From: Candidatus Sulfotelmatobacter sp.
GTDB lineage: Bacteria > Acidobacteriota > Terriglobia > Terriglobales > Acidobacteriaceae
Assembly (NCBI GenBank): GCA_030040725.1
Contig: JASHTD010000425.1
Coordinates: 1 to 8,523 of the forward strand
Length of the DNA stretch: 8,523 nucleotides
Direction of reading: 5' to 3'
The position numbers and the translations under genes are program-made. Of the stretch, positions 1 through 6,251 are shown one piece after another. The stretch's first letter is position 1. Each line of letters opens with the position of its first letter. The notes beneath the pieces are model-generated. The model was not told the DNA's origin and searched no databases. It was given only the letters and a program-made list of their open reading frames with translations.

Positions 1-1223
1 GCCAGAATCACCGGCTCTTCTACTTTCGCAATCTCGCTCGGATCGGGCCAGCGCGAAGGATTATCCACTTCAATCAGCTCACCATCCGTCTTCGTAATCT
101 TGTACCGCACGCCGGGAGCTGTCGTGATCAACTCAAGCGCAAACTCGCGCTCCAGCCGCTCCTGAATGATTTCCATGTGCAGGAGGCCGAGAAACCCGCA
201 GCGGAAACCGAATCCCAGCGCCACAGAACTCTCTGGCTCAAAGAAAAACGACGAATCATTCAGCCGCAATTTCTCCAGCGCCTCACGCAGCCGCGTATGC
301 TCGTGCGAATCCACCGTGTACAGGCCGGCAAACACCATCGGCTTGATTTCTTCAAACCCGGGCAGGGCATCGAACGCGGGATTCGCGTCATCCGTAATCG
401 TGTCGCCAATTTTTGTGTCGGCAACGTTCTTGATATTCGCAATCAGAAATCCGACCTCACCGGCTTTCAGTTCCTCGATCTCCACCGGCTTGGGAGTGAG
501 CACACCCAGCGTCTCGACCTCGAATGTCGTACCGTTCGACCACAGGCGAATTTTCTGTTTCTTGCGCAGCGTTCCTTCGAACACGCGCGTCAGCACGATC
601 ACGCCGCGATACGGATCGAACCACGAATCGAAGATCAGCGCCTGCAGCCGGTTCTCCGGATTGCCTTTCGGCGGAGGCACGCGCTTCACAATCGCTTCCA
701 ACACGTCCGGCACGCCCTGCCCGGTTTTCGCGCTGATCAATACCGCATCCGACGCATCCAGCCCTACCGCGCCTTCAATCATTTCTTTCGTACGAGGAAT
801 GTCGGCGCTCTGTAAATCGATCTTGTTGATGACGGGAATAATTTCCAGCCCATGATTGATCGCCAGATAAGAATTGGCCAGCGTCTGCGCCTCGACTCCC
901 TGCGATGCGTCCACCACCAGCAGCGCGCCTTCGCACGAAGCCAGCGACCGTGAAACCTCATAAGAAAAATCCACGTGCCCCGGCGTGTCGATCAAATTGA
1001 GCTGATAAGTTTGCCCATCTTGCGCGGTGTACGCCATGCGCACCGCGTGAGCCTTGATCGTGATGCCACGCTCGCGTTCCAGATCCATGGAGTCGAGCAC
1101 CTGCGCTTGCATCTCACGCGCCGTCAGCGATCCCGTCAACTCCAGCAGGCGGTCGGCCAGCGTCGATTTGCCGTGGTCGATGTGCGCGATGATCGCGAAG
1201 TTGCGGATGTACGCGGCGTCCAT
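1..1223 (-). CDS. lepA: Elongation factor 4 (LepA), N-terminal part, cut by window edge
   Basis: Ribosome-associated translational GTPase that back-translocates or remodels stalled ribosomes and aids 30S biogenesis; cytoplasmic and membrane-associated. About 407 of the usual ~600 residues are present, so roughly the last third (end of domain III/V and the LepA-specific C-terminal domain) lies outside the window. Translating the minus strand shows every G motif: AHIDHGKST (residues 13-21, P-loop), RGIT (52-55, switch I), DTPGH (79-83, with the catalytic-type His83), NKID (133-136) and a later SAKTGQGV (G5). The sequence then runs through domain II and reaches the domain III segment with GFGFRCGFLGLLHMEI, which is typical of LepA and separates it from EF-G. 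The ATG at 1221-1223 gives the family-typical beginning MDAAYIRNFAII; no strong Shine-Dalgarno precedes it. It diverges from the tRNA at 1345. Identification is essentially certain. Confidence 0.97.
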   Translation of the reverse strand, partial: MDAAYIRNFAIIAHIDHGKSTLADRLLELTGSLTAREMQAQVLDSMDLERERGITIKAHAVRMAYTAQDGQTYQLNLIDTPGHVDFSYEVSRSLASCEGALLVVDASQGVEAQTLANSYLAINHGLEIIPVINKIDLQSADIPRTKEMIEGAVGLDASDAVLISAKTGQGVPDVLEAIVKRVPPPKGNPENRLQALIFDSWFDPYRGVIVLTRVFEGTLRKKQKIRLWSNGTTFEVETLGVLTPKPVEIEELKAGEVGFLIANIKNVADTKIGDTITDDANPAFDALPGFEEIKPMVFAGLYTVDSHEHTRLREALEKLRLNDSSFFFEPESSVALGFGFRCGFLGLLHMEIIQERLEREFALELITTAPGVRYKITKTDGELIEVDNPSRWPDPSEIAKVEEPVIL

Positions 1224-1261
1224 AAGATGAGGGCTAATCTTTGATTTTAGCAGGGGAAGAA

Positions 1262-1290
1262 CTTATTCCCGATTTGAGCTCGCTTGTCAG
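1262..1290 (-). promoter_or_regulatory. Candidate sigma-70 promoter of lepA
   Basis: On the minus strand CTGACA (plus 1285-1290) lies 17 bases upstream of AATAAG (plus 1262-1267), a 5/6 and 4/6 match to the -35 and -10 consensus. It sits about 40 bases before the lepA start. A second -10-like TAAAAT occurs closer to the gene (plus 1244-1249) but without a good -35. Predicted by eye only. Confidence 0.33.
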
Positions 1291-1302
1291 AAAACGTGAC
1301 CT

Positions 1303-1330
1303 TTGACCGTGACTTCGGTCCGGTGGTGAA
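1303..1330 (+). promoter_or_regulatory. Weak candidate promoter of the tRNA gene
   Basis: TTGACC at 1303-1308 is a good -35 match. At a 17-base distance the -10 position reads GTGAAT, only a 3/6 match. Start would fall around 1337, a few bases before the mature tRNA 5' end at 1345. The -35 is also inside a small inverted repeat (GACCG 1305-1309 with CGGTC 1316-1320). Confidence 0.25.
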
Positions 1331-1344
1331 TCTAGGGTGCAGTT

Positions 1345-1417
1345 GGGCCCGTGGTGTAAATGGAAACACAGCACCTCGCGACGGTAGCAGATGCGGGTTC
1401 GAATCCCGTCGGGTCCA
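1345..1417 (+). tRNA. tRNA (isotype unresolved, atypical anticodon arm)
   Basis: The 73-base cloverleaf is visible by pairing. Acceptor GGGCCCG pairs with CGGGTCC (one G-U) and the discriminator is A1417. U8 is present. The D stem is GTGT/ACAC around an 8-base loop with GG. The T arm GCGGG/CCCGT (one G-U) encloses TTCGAAT. The anticodon stem is weaker: GCACC faces GGTAGC and pairs fully only if one A is bulged. The 7-base loop TCGCGAC has C instead of the near-universal T at position 33; by position the anticodon would be GCG (Arg, CGC codons), and the C35/A20 features also agree with Arg. Reading the T one base earlier as U33 would give CGC (Ala) but breaks the stem. CCA is not encoded. It may be a divergent functional tRNA or a decaying copy. 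Confidence 0.6.
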
Positions 1418-1471
1418 CGCTTCAGTAATGAGGCTTGGTTCTGTGGGGCGCAGAATGCGAGGATAAGCTCC

Positions 1472-1558
1472 CTACAAAAGGAACTTGATTCCCAGTGGCC
1501 CCGGGTAGATACTGATGTTGTCGCGGGGTGCTGTTTTGCCGAATGTGATGAAGGCCTC
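1472..1558 (-). pseudogene. Possible C-terminal remnant of a lost protein gene
   Basis: On the minus strand an open frame ends with TAG at 1472-1474 and reads ...EAFITFGKTAPRDNI followed by SIYPGPLGIKFLL. Codon choice is strongly coding-like (many C/G third positions), and the peptide looks like a real C-terminus, perhaps of an outer-membrane or beta-strand-rich protein. The frame stays open upstream to about 1630, but that part overlaps the terminator hairpin and the start of the VOC gene and does not look like protein, so I mark only the convincing part. No start codon with a ribosome binding site is available. This could be chance; I do not recognise the family. Confidence 0.3.
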
Positions 1559-1584
1559 GATTAGTCGGGGCCTTTCGCTTTTCT
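1551..1584 (+). terminator. Rho-independent terminator downstream of the tRNA
   Basis: AAGGCCTCGA (1551-1560) pairs with TCGGGGCCTT (1565-1574), a 10-bp stem with one wobble and a TTAG tetraloop, followed by a T-rich run TCGCTTTTCT. Orientation is plus, 134 bases after the tRNA and before the VOC gene. It would end the tRNA transcript and insulate the downstream gene. Confidence 0.6.
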
Positions 1585-1619
1585 GAGCCCTGTCTGCGCT
1601 TACTCCGGTTCGCCTCTTT

Positions 1620-1632
1620 TAAAATCTCCGCA
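1620..1632 (+). promoter_or_regulatory. -10 element for a probably leaderless VOC gene transcript
   Basis: TAAAAT (1620-1625) is followed by six bases and then the ATG at 1632, so the expected transcription start coincides with the start codon. There is no Shine-Dalgarno. No convincing -35 is seen at 16-18 bases upstream. Confidence 0.4.
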
Positions 1633-2000
1633 TGGACAAACCATCCTTCCTTGCCATCGACCACGTTCAACTCGCCATGCCCCTAGGCGAGGAAGATCGA
1701 GCCCGCACCTTCTATCGTGATCTGCTCGGCATGACCGAAATCGCAAAGCCTCTCGAACTCGCCAAGCGCGGTGGGTGCTGGTTTGAAAGCGGCAACGTGC
1801 AAATTCATCTCGGAGTCGAAGTCGATTTTCGCCCCGCGCAAAAAGCTCACCCCGCCTTCCGTTGCGCCAACTACGCCAGCCTTCTCGAACGTCTCCGTAA
1901 TGCAGGGATCGAAGTTACCGAACCCGGCGACATTCCCGGCATCCAGCGCTGCCACATTCACGATTGTTTCGGAAACCGCATTGAACTGATCTGCGATTAG
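1632..2000 (+). CDS. VOC superfamily (glyoxalase/dioxygenase-fold) protein
   Basis: A 122-residue single-domain protein of the vicinal oxygen chelate fold, built from two beta-alpha-beta-beta-beta units. Signs of the family: IDHVQLAMP (residues 9-17) with the first metal-ligand His11, FYRDLLGM (27-34) after the first helix, VQIHLGV (56-62), HPAF (73-76), a second-half helix SLLERLRNAGIEV (83-95), and HDCFGNRIELI (110-120) with the usual terminal ligand Glu118. The ligand set His/Glu indicates a divalent-metal site, but the reaction (isomerase, dioxygenase, drug-modifying, or simple ligand binding) cannot be read from the sequence. Length is normal for small members. It follows a terminator and precedes the amidohydrolase by 100 bases with a separate promoter-like element between, so it is probably monocistronic. 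Cytoplasmic: no signal peptide. Confidence 0.9.
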   Translation: MDKPSFLAIDHVQLAMPLGEEDRARTFYRDLLGMTEIAKPLELAKRGGCWFESGNVQIHLGVEVDFRPAQKAHPAFRCANYASLLERLRNAGIEVTEPGDIPGIQRCHIHDCFGNRIELICD

Positions 2001-2061
2001 GGCAGATTCGCAAAGCAGTCCGCAACCACGCTCGTCCTCCGTAGGGAGCGCCGCAATCCAT

Positions 2062-2095
2062 TACAATTCGCACGTATCTTTTTTCAGGGAGAAGC
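2062..2095 (+). promoter_or_regulatory. -10 element and ribosome binding site for the amidohydrolase gene
   Basis: TACAAT at 2062-2067 is a 5/6 match to the -10 consensus, without a clear -35. The purine-rich AGGGAGAAG at 2087-2095 is a Shine-Dalgarno close to the ATG at 2101, supporting that start. Confidence 0.4.
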
Positions 2096-2100
2096 CCCGC

Positions 2101-3555
2101 ATGCGCAGACTATCGGTCGTTCTTCTTTCATGCTCAATGTTCGCCGGCACCGCTTTCGCTCAGACTCTCTCGCCCGAAGTCAAAGCCTTCGTCAAGATCG
2201 ATTCTCCCATCGTCGCTCTCACCCACGTCCGTGTGATCGATGGCACCGGAGCGCCTGCGCGCGACGACCAAACCATCGTTCTCAGTCACGGAAAAATCGA
2301 GTCCATCTCCGACTCCGCATCGGCAACTATCCCGCAGAACAAAGAAATGCAAACACTGGATCTTCACGGCCACACTGTCATCCCCGGCCTCGTTGGCATG
2401 CACGATCACATGTTCTATCCCACGGGCAACGGAATTTTTGGCGAGATGGCCTACAGTTTCCCGCGCCTGTATCTCGCCGGAGGCGTCACCACCATCCGCA
2501 CCACTGGCGCGCTTGAGCCTTACACCGATCTCGAACTCAAGAAGAAAATCGATGCCGGCGAAACGCCCGGCCCGCACATCCACGTCACTGGACCGTATCT
2601 CGAAGGCGCCGGATCGTGGGCTTTGCAAATGCACCAGCTCACCGGCGCCGAAGACGCTACCAGGACCGTGAATTTCTGGCTCGATCAGGGCGTCGACAAT
2701 TTCAAAGCTTACATGTTCATCACTCCGGATGAACTCGCTGCGGCCATCGCAGCCGCCCACAAGCGCGGCGCAAAAGTTACCGGACATCTATGCTCGATCG
2801 GTTTTCGCCAGGCCGCTGCGCTCGGCATCGACGATCTTGAACACGGAATGTTTGTCGATAGCGAATGGATTTCCGTCAGCAAACCCGGCGTCTGTGGTCA
2901 AAAGCCCCAGGACGTCGAGCAGATGGCCAAGCTCGATATCCAAACTGGCCCGATCCACGAAATGATCGAAGATCTCATTCAGCATCACGTCGCCGTCACC
3001 TCCACACTGCCCGTCTTCGAGATGTTTGTGCCGGGCCGTCCCGAGCTTCAGAAGCGGGTCTATGATGCTCTTTCTTGCGACGCCCGCGCCGCGTTTCTCG
3101 CTAACAAAGTGCGCGCCGCCGATGCAATCCGCACTAAACAGGTCTATGGCACTGACGTTTCTCCCTGGCCAGCCGCATTCAAAAAAGAAATGGAATTCGA
3201 ATACGCCTTCTCGAAAGCCGGAGGTCTGTTGCTCGCCGGCCTCGATCCCACCGGCATGGGCGGCGTCATCGCCGGATTCGGCGACCAGCGCGAGGTCGAA
3301 TTATTAGTCGAAGCCGGCTTCACGCCGCTCGAAGCAATTCACATCGCGACATTCAATGGTGCGCAGTTTCTCGGCGAAGCCGATAAAATCGGAACCATCG
3401 CCGTTGGCAAGCAAGCTGATCTGGTCGTCGTCAAGGGCGATCCTTCGAAAAAGATCGAAGACATTGAAAACGTCGAAACCGTTTTCAAAGACGGCGTCGG
3501 CTATGATTCGGCGAAACTGATCGAATCCGTCCGCGGCATGGTCGGCAGCCGTTGA
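2101..3555 (+). CDS. Exported metal-dependent amidohydrolase (imidazolonepropionase/prolidase-like)
   Basis: A 484-residue amidohydrolase-superfamily enzyme. Residues 1-20 are a Sec signal peptide with cleavage expected after TAFA (before Gln21), so it acts in the periplasm or outside. The N-terminal beta-sandwich (THVRVIDGTG 41-50; GKIESI 64-69) leads into VIPGLVGMHDHM with the metal-binding His101-x-His103. Further expected active-site residues are Lys202 in NFKAYM (candidate carboxylated bridging Lys), His229 in GHL, His248 in LEHG and Asp382 in GLDPTG. The C-terminus carries the usual AIHIATFNGAQFLG (412-425) and GTIAVGKQADLVVVKGDP (431-448). This resembles the COG1228 group, which contains imidazolonepropionase-like enzymes and Xaa-Pro/Xaa-Lys dipeptidases; because it is secreted and outside a hut cluster, peptidase or amide hydrolysis is more likely than histidine degradation. 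The substrate is unknown. maf follows after 28 bases. Confidence 0.92.
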   Translation: MRRLSVVLLSCSMFAGTAFAQTLSPEVKAFVKIDSPIVALTHVRVIDGTGAPARDDQTIVLSHGKIESISDSASATIPQNKEMQTLDLHGHTVIPGLVGMHDHMFYPTGNGIFGEMAYSFPRLYLAGGVTTIRTTGALEPYTDLELKKKIDAGETPGPHIHVTGPYLEGAGSWALQMHQLTGAEDATRTVNFWLDQGVDNFKAYMFITPDELAAAIAAAHKRGAKVTGHLCSIGFRQAAALGIDDLEHGMFVDSEWISVSKPGVCGQKPQDVEQMAKLDIQTGPIHEMIEDLIQHHVAVTSTLPVFEMFVPGRPELQKRVYDALSCDARAAFLANKVRAADAIRTKQVYGTDVSPWPAAFKKEMEFEYAFSKAGGLLLAGLDPTGMGGVIAGFGDQREVELLVEAGFTPLEAIHIATFNGAQFLGEADKIGTIAVGKQADLVVVKGDPSKKIEDIENVETVFKDGVGYDSAKLIESVRGMVGSR

Positions 3556-3583
3556 TCTTGCCCAGCAGACCACGCCCATCCCA

Positions 3584-4141
3584 ATGCTGATTCTCGCCTC
3601 CGCCTCGCCGCGCCGCCAGGAGTTGCTTCGCAACGCTGGCATTCCATTCATCGTTCAGCCCGCGGATATCGACGAAAACCCATTGCCCGGCGAATCAGCG
3701 CAAGCCTGCGCCGAGCGCCTGGCGCGGGAAAAAGCCCTCGCCATCCGCAAACATCATCCGGAAGATTTCGTCCTCGGCGCCGACACCATCGTCGTCATCG
3801 ATAACCTCATTCTCGGCAAGCCGAACGATGCGCAGGATGCCGCCCGCATGTTGCGCTTACTCTCCGGTCGGCAGCACTCGGTGATTACCGGAGTCTGTCT
3901 CCTCGGCCCGGCTTTTGAAGGCGCTTCCTCAGAAACGACGCTCGTAACCGTGTCGGAAATCTCCGACGACGAAATTCGCGACTACGTCGCCACCGGAGAA
4001 CCGATGGATAAAGCCGGAGCCTACGCCATTCAGGGCATCGCCTCACGCTGGATTCCGCGCATCGAAGGCGATTATCCGAACGTGGTCGGCCTTCCCATCG
4101 CCCTGGTTTACTCGATGTTGCGCAAAAGCGCGGCGCTCTGA
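3584..4141 (+). CDS. maf: Maf family nucleoside triphosphate pyrophosphatase (dTTP/UTP type)
   Basis: A 185-residue cytoplasmic enzyme that hydrolyses non-canonical or excess pyrimidine nucleoside triphosphates to the monophosphate and PPi, linked to septum inhibition and nucleotide-pool cleaning. The sequence shows the Maf signature LILASASPRRQELL (residues 2-15; Arg10/Arg11 contact phosphates), Glu31 in DIDE, the catalytic Asp67 in LGADTIV, Lys79 in LGKP, SGRQHSVITGV (94-104), and DKAGAYAIQG (142-151) with Gln150. The KAGAYAIQG form matches E. coli YhdE (dTTP/UTP) rather than YceF (m7GTP). Full length for the family. The ATG lacks a Shine-Dalgarno and lies 28 bases after the amidohydrolase stop, so it is probably translated from the same mRNA; the two enzymes have no obvious shared pathway. 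Confidence 0.95.
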   Translation: MLILASASPRRQELLRNAGIPFIVQPADIDENPLPGESAQACAERLAREKALAIRKHHPEDFVLGADTIVVIDNLILGKPNDAQDAARMLRLLSGRQHSVITGVCLLGPAFEGASSETTLVTVSEISDDEIRDYVATGEPMDKAGAYAIQGIASRWIPRIEGDYPNVVGLPIALVYSMLRKSAAL

Positions 4142-4212
4142 TTGCGACTGTTTCTTTTACCGCCCGTCGCTTCCACTAGAGTCCTTGCTTTCGTTAATCA
4201 CAACCCACTTCA

Positions 4213-4260
4213 CACGAATACTTACCCGCTAACGCAGCCCGCGGGGTAAGTACTTTCGTG
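4213..4260. repeat. Long inverted repeat (hairpin)
   Basis: CACGAATACTTACCC (4213-4227) pairs with GGGTAAGTA (4244-4252) and, after a two-base bulge (CT), TTCGTG (4255-4260): 15 base pairs with a 16-base loop that can add two further G-C pairs. Only three T follow the 9-bp core, so it is not a classic terminator. It could be an operator, a bidirectional terminator, or a leader RNA structure. Confidence 0.6.
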
Positions 4261-4275
4261 CCTCGAATCCGGCAC
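4258..4275. repeat. Short hairpin overlapping the long inverted repeat
   Basis: GTGCC (4258-4262) can pair with GGCAC (4271-4275) around an eight-base loop. Bases 4258-4260 are also used by the outer stem of the preceding hairpin, so the two pairings compete at their junction. Confidence 0.35.
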
Positions 4276-4296
4276 CACAGTTGCCGATCTCTCCCT

Positions 4297-4325
4297 AGGC
4301 GCGGGGAAGCGCCTTGCATTTCTTA
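4297..4325 (+). terminator. Terminator-like hairpin after maf / in the phosphoesterase leader
   Basis: AGGCGC (4297-4302) pairs with GCGCCT (4309-4314) around GGGGAA, followed by a moderately T-rich tract TGCATTTCTT. It could terminate the amidohydrolase-maf transcript, or act as an attenuator because it sits only about 45 bases before the downstream ATG. Confidence 0.45.
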
Positions 4326-4353
4326 AGAGTTGCTAACTTTTGCCCGGCCCGGC

Positions 4354-4360
4354 AAGGGAG
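4354..4360 (+). promoter_or_regulatory. Ribosome binding site fixing the phosphoesterase start
   Basis: AAGGGAG lies nine bases before the ATG at 4370. An in-frame TTG at 4340 lies upstream of this site and would place extra residues before the signal peptide, so the ATG is preferred. Confidence 0.7.
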
Positions 4361-4369
4361 ACGCTCGCC

Positions 4370-5806
4370 ATGAGTCGTACCGCATTTGTATGTTTCTTGC
4401 TTCCGCTGTTATCAGCGGCAGTCCTGTTACTTGGCCTGGCAGGATGTGCCGGCTTCAGCTCCGGCGGGACTTCTGACCCATCCGCAACCTTGCTCGGAAA
4501 ATTCCAGCACGTGGTCATTATTTTTCAGGAAAACCGCACGCCGGATAACTTGTTTCACGATCCGGTGCTGATCGCCAGAGGCGCAGATATCGCCAGCAAC
4601 GGAGTCAACTCTTCCGGCGAAATTGTTCCGCTCAGCCCAATCCCGCTTGGCATTAATTACGATCTCGATCACTTACACTCTGGATTCATCTTCATGTATG
4701 ACGCGGGAAAGATGGACGGCGCAGACCAGGTTCCTGTCATCTATTGTGCTGACATGCCGACTTGCCCGCCTCCGAATGCTCCGTTCAAGTACGTGCAGGC
4801 TTCCGACGTCCAGCCATATTTTCAACTTGCAGAACAATACGTGTTTGGCGATCGCATGTTTCAGACCAACCAGGGACCCAGTTTTCCCGCACATCAGTTC
4901 ATTCTTTCGGGAACATCGGCGCCCACCGCAACCAGCAATCTGTTCGCAGCGGAGAATCCTCTTATCGGCACGGCAGACGCGCCGGCAGGCTGCGCCGCTC
5001 CTCCCTCAGCTACAGTCCAATTGATCGATCCAAGCGGCAACGAATCGCAGACAATGTATCCTTGCTTCGAGCACCCCACTCTGGCTGACGAGCTTGACGC
5101 CGCAACGCTGTCCTGGCGCTATTATGCGCCCACGGCGGGTTCCATATGGACGGCTCCCAACGCGATCCAGCACCTCTGCGGACCCAATGCTATGCCGCCT
5201 AATGCAACCAGTTGCGAAGGTTCGGACTGGCTGAAGAATGTCATCCTCTATACAACCCAGAATCCAGCGCCCATCTTGACTGACATTGTGAACAGCCAGC
5301 TCGCTGCCGTTAGTTGGGTTATGCCGGCGGGTCAGAATTCCGATCATGCGGGCTCTCCGGGTAACACTGGCGGGCCTTCCTGGGTCGCTTCCATCGTGAA
5401 TGCTATTGGATCCAGCCAATATTGGTCGAACACTGCAATCATCATTACTTGGGACGATTGGGGTGGTTGGTACGATCACGTTCCGCCGCCTCAAGTAATC
5501 GCCGATGGCAAAAGCTGGGGTTCCGGCTACGTCTATGGTTTTCGAGTACCACTGATCGTAGTCTCTCCCTATGCGAAGCCAGGTTACATCTCACATTTCA
5601 ACCATGATTTCGGCAGCATTTTAAATTTTGTCGAGCAGAACTTCGGACTGGGTTCGCTGGGCTATGCCGATGCCCATGCCGACAATCTCGCCGACTGTTT
5701 CAGCTTCAGCCAGACTCCACTACAGTTTCGGACCATTCAGGCGCCACTCGATGCAAACTACTTTCTCAACGATCACAGGCAGCCGATGAGCCCGGATAAC
5801 GAGTAA
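4370..5806 (+). CDS. Lipoprotein of the phosphoesterase / phospholipase C - acid phosphatase family
   Basis: A 478-residue protein of the PF04185 superfamily (bacterial phospholipase C, AcpA-like acid phosphatases), alkaline-phosphatase-like fold. With the ATG start, residues 1-26 form a lipoprotein signal peptide ending in the lipobox L23-A-G-C26, so it is probably lipid-anchored. Family landmarks: HVVIIFQENRTPDNLF (47-62; Glu54-Asn55 are the usual metal ligands), FPAHQFILSG (172-181), the NSDHAG segment (Asp325, His326), IITWDDWGGWYDHVPPP (368-style block, about 358-374, with Asp362/363, Asp369, His370), RVPLIVVSPYAKPGYI (392-407) and FNHDFGSILNFVEQNF (His412, Asp413). Six Cys in the central part may form disulphides. 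Substrate (phospholipid, phosphate monoester, sugar phosphate) is not readable. The gene follows a structured spacer and stands alone; phosphate regulation would be plausible but no Pho box was identified. Confidence 0.88.
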   Translation: MSRTAFVCFLLPLLSAAVLLLGLAGCAGFSSGGTSDPSATLLGKFQHVVIIFQENRTPDNLFHDPVLIARGADIASNGVNSSGEIVPLSPIPLGINYDLDHLHSGFIFMYDAGKMDGADQVPVIYCADMPTCPPPNAPFKYVQASDVQPYFQLAEQYVFGDRMFQTNQGPSFPAHQFILSGTSAPTATSNLFAAENPLIGTADAPAGCAAPPSATVQLIDPSGNESQTMYPCFEHPTLADELDAATLSWRYYAPTAGSIWTAPNAIQHLCGPNAMPPNATSCEGSDWLKNVILYTTQNPAPILTDIVNSQLAAVSWVMPAGQNSDHAGSPGNTGGPSWVASIVNAIGSSQYWSNTAIIITWDDWGGWYDHVPPPQVIADGKSWGSGYVYGFRVPLIVVSPYAKPGYISHFNHDFGSILNFVEQNFGLGSLGYADAHADNLADCFSFSQTPLQFRTIQAPLDANYFLNDHRQPMSPDNE

Positions 5807-5828
5807 GAAGCAGTAGGGGCGCAAATCC

Positions 5829-5863
5829 GTGGAGTCTGCGGGATGCCTTGGGTGGAGTCTGCG
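5829..5863 (+). repeat. Short direct repeat of 12 bases
   Basis: GTGGAGTCTGCG occurs at 5829-5840 and again at 5852-5863, 23 bases apart, just downstream of the phosphoesterase stop. Around it (5807-5950) I see no gene; CTCAA/TTGAG near 5882-5897 forms only a weak hairpin. Function unknown. Confidence 0.4.
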
Positions 5864-5950
5864 AGGAATCGTTCTTGCTGAACCTCAAAACGGGTTGAGC
5901 GATGTTCGATTGTGTTCGCGAGCTTACGATAGATAGGTCGTCGATTTGCC

Positions 5951-6124
5951 TTACGACTTCTTCTCTTCTTCCTTCTTCTTTTCTTCCGGATCTTTCATCG
6001 CCGCCTTGAAGTTACGGATGCCTTCGCCCAGACCCTTGCCTACCGCGGCAAATTTAGTAGTCCCGAATAGCAGAAGAGCGATTGCGATCACCAACAACCA
6101 ATGCCAGGGCGACATCTCCCCCAT
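5951..6124 (-). CDS. tatA: Sec-independent protein translocase subunit TatA
   Basis: A 57-residue inner-membrane protein that oligomerises with TatC to move folded proteins across the membrane. The minus-strand translation begins MGEMSPWHWLLVIAIALL and aligns well by eye with E. coli TatA: short polar N-terminus, one transmembrane helix (about 9-20), the FGT hinge (20-22), an amphipathic helix GKGLGEGIRNFKAAMKD (29-45) with the conserved Phe39, and a charged tail of Lys/Glu ending in KKS. It is shorter than E. coli TatA (89) but within the range for minimal TatA/E. The strong Shine-Dalgarno GGAGGAG (plus 6127-6133) is very close to the first ATG; Met4 has a better spacing but would remove the conserved MG beginning. 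It lies 127 bases after the TonB-like gene on the same strand; no tatB or tatC is in the window. Confidence 0.92.
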   Translation of the reverse strand: MGEMSPWHWLLVIAIALLLFGTTKFAAVGKGLGEGIRNFKAAMKDPEEKKKEEEKKS

Positions 6125-6192
6125 AACTCCTCCGTTTCGGCCTCAGCATTTGCGATTGCAAGCTCTCTGAATCGGCCGAACTTCCTACAAAA

Positions 6193-6222
6193 AGTTTAGG
6201 CTCATGCCCGCAGCTGAGTCAA
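6193..6222 (-). promoter_or_regulatory. Candidate sigma-70 promoter of tatA
   Basis: On the minus strand TTGACT (plus 6217-6222), an 18-base spacer and TAAACT (plus 6193-6198). This would start an mRNA about 60 bases before the tatA ATG, allowing tatA expression independent of the upstream TonB-like gene. Confidence 0.4.
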
Positions 6223-6251
6223 AGTGAGCTCCGGAGCAGAATCCCAGCCGC

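Larger units (their letters stand above)
4142..4369. other. Structured intergenic region before the phosphoesterase gene
   Basis: A 228-base spacer without a credible ORF. It contains three inverted repeats, listed separately: a long hairpin at 4213-4260, a smaller one at 4258-4275 that shares bases with the first, and a GC-rich terminator-like hairpin at 4297-4314. No clear promoter could be assigned; GTTAAT (4193-4198) and TAACTT (4334-4339) are weak -10-like strings. Confidence 0.5.

Noticed and set aside
166..855. Long plus-strand open frames (229 and 212 residues) opposite lepA
   Set aside because: They are fully antisense to a certain lepA; their Arg/Ser-rich composition and lack of motifs fit mirror frames of a GC-rich gene.
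2134..2787. A 217-residue minus-strand frame inside the amidohydrolase gene
   Set aside because: It lies antisense to a gene with complete catalytic motifs and has no ribosome binding site or recognisable domain.
4340..4369. Upstream TTG start for the phosphoesterase gene
   Set aside because: The Shine-Dalgarno at 4354-4360 points to the ATG at 4370, which also places the signal peptide directly at the N-terminus.
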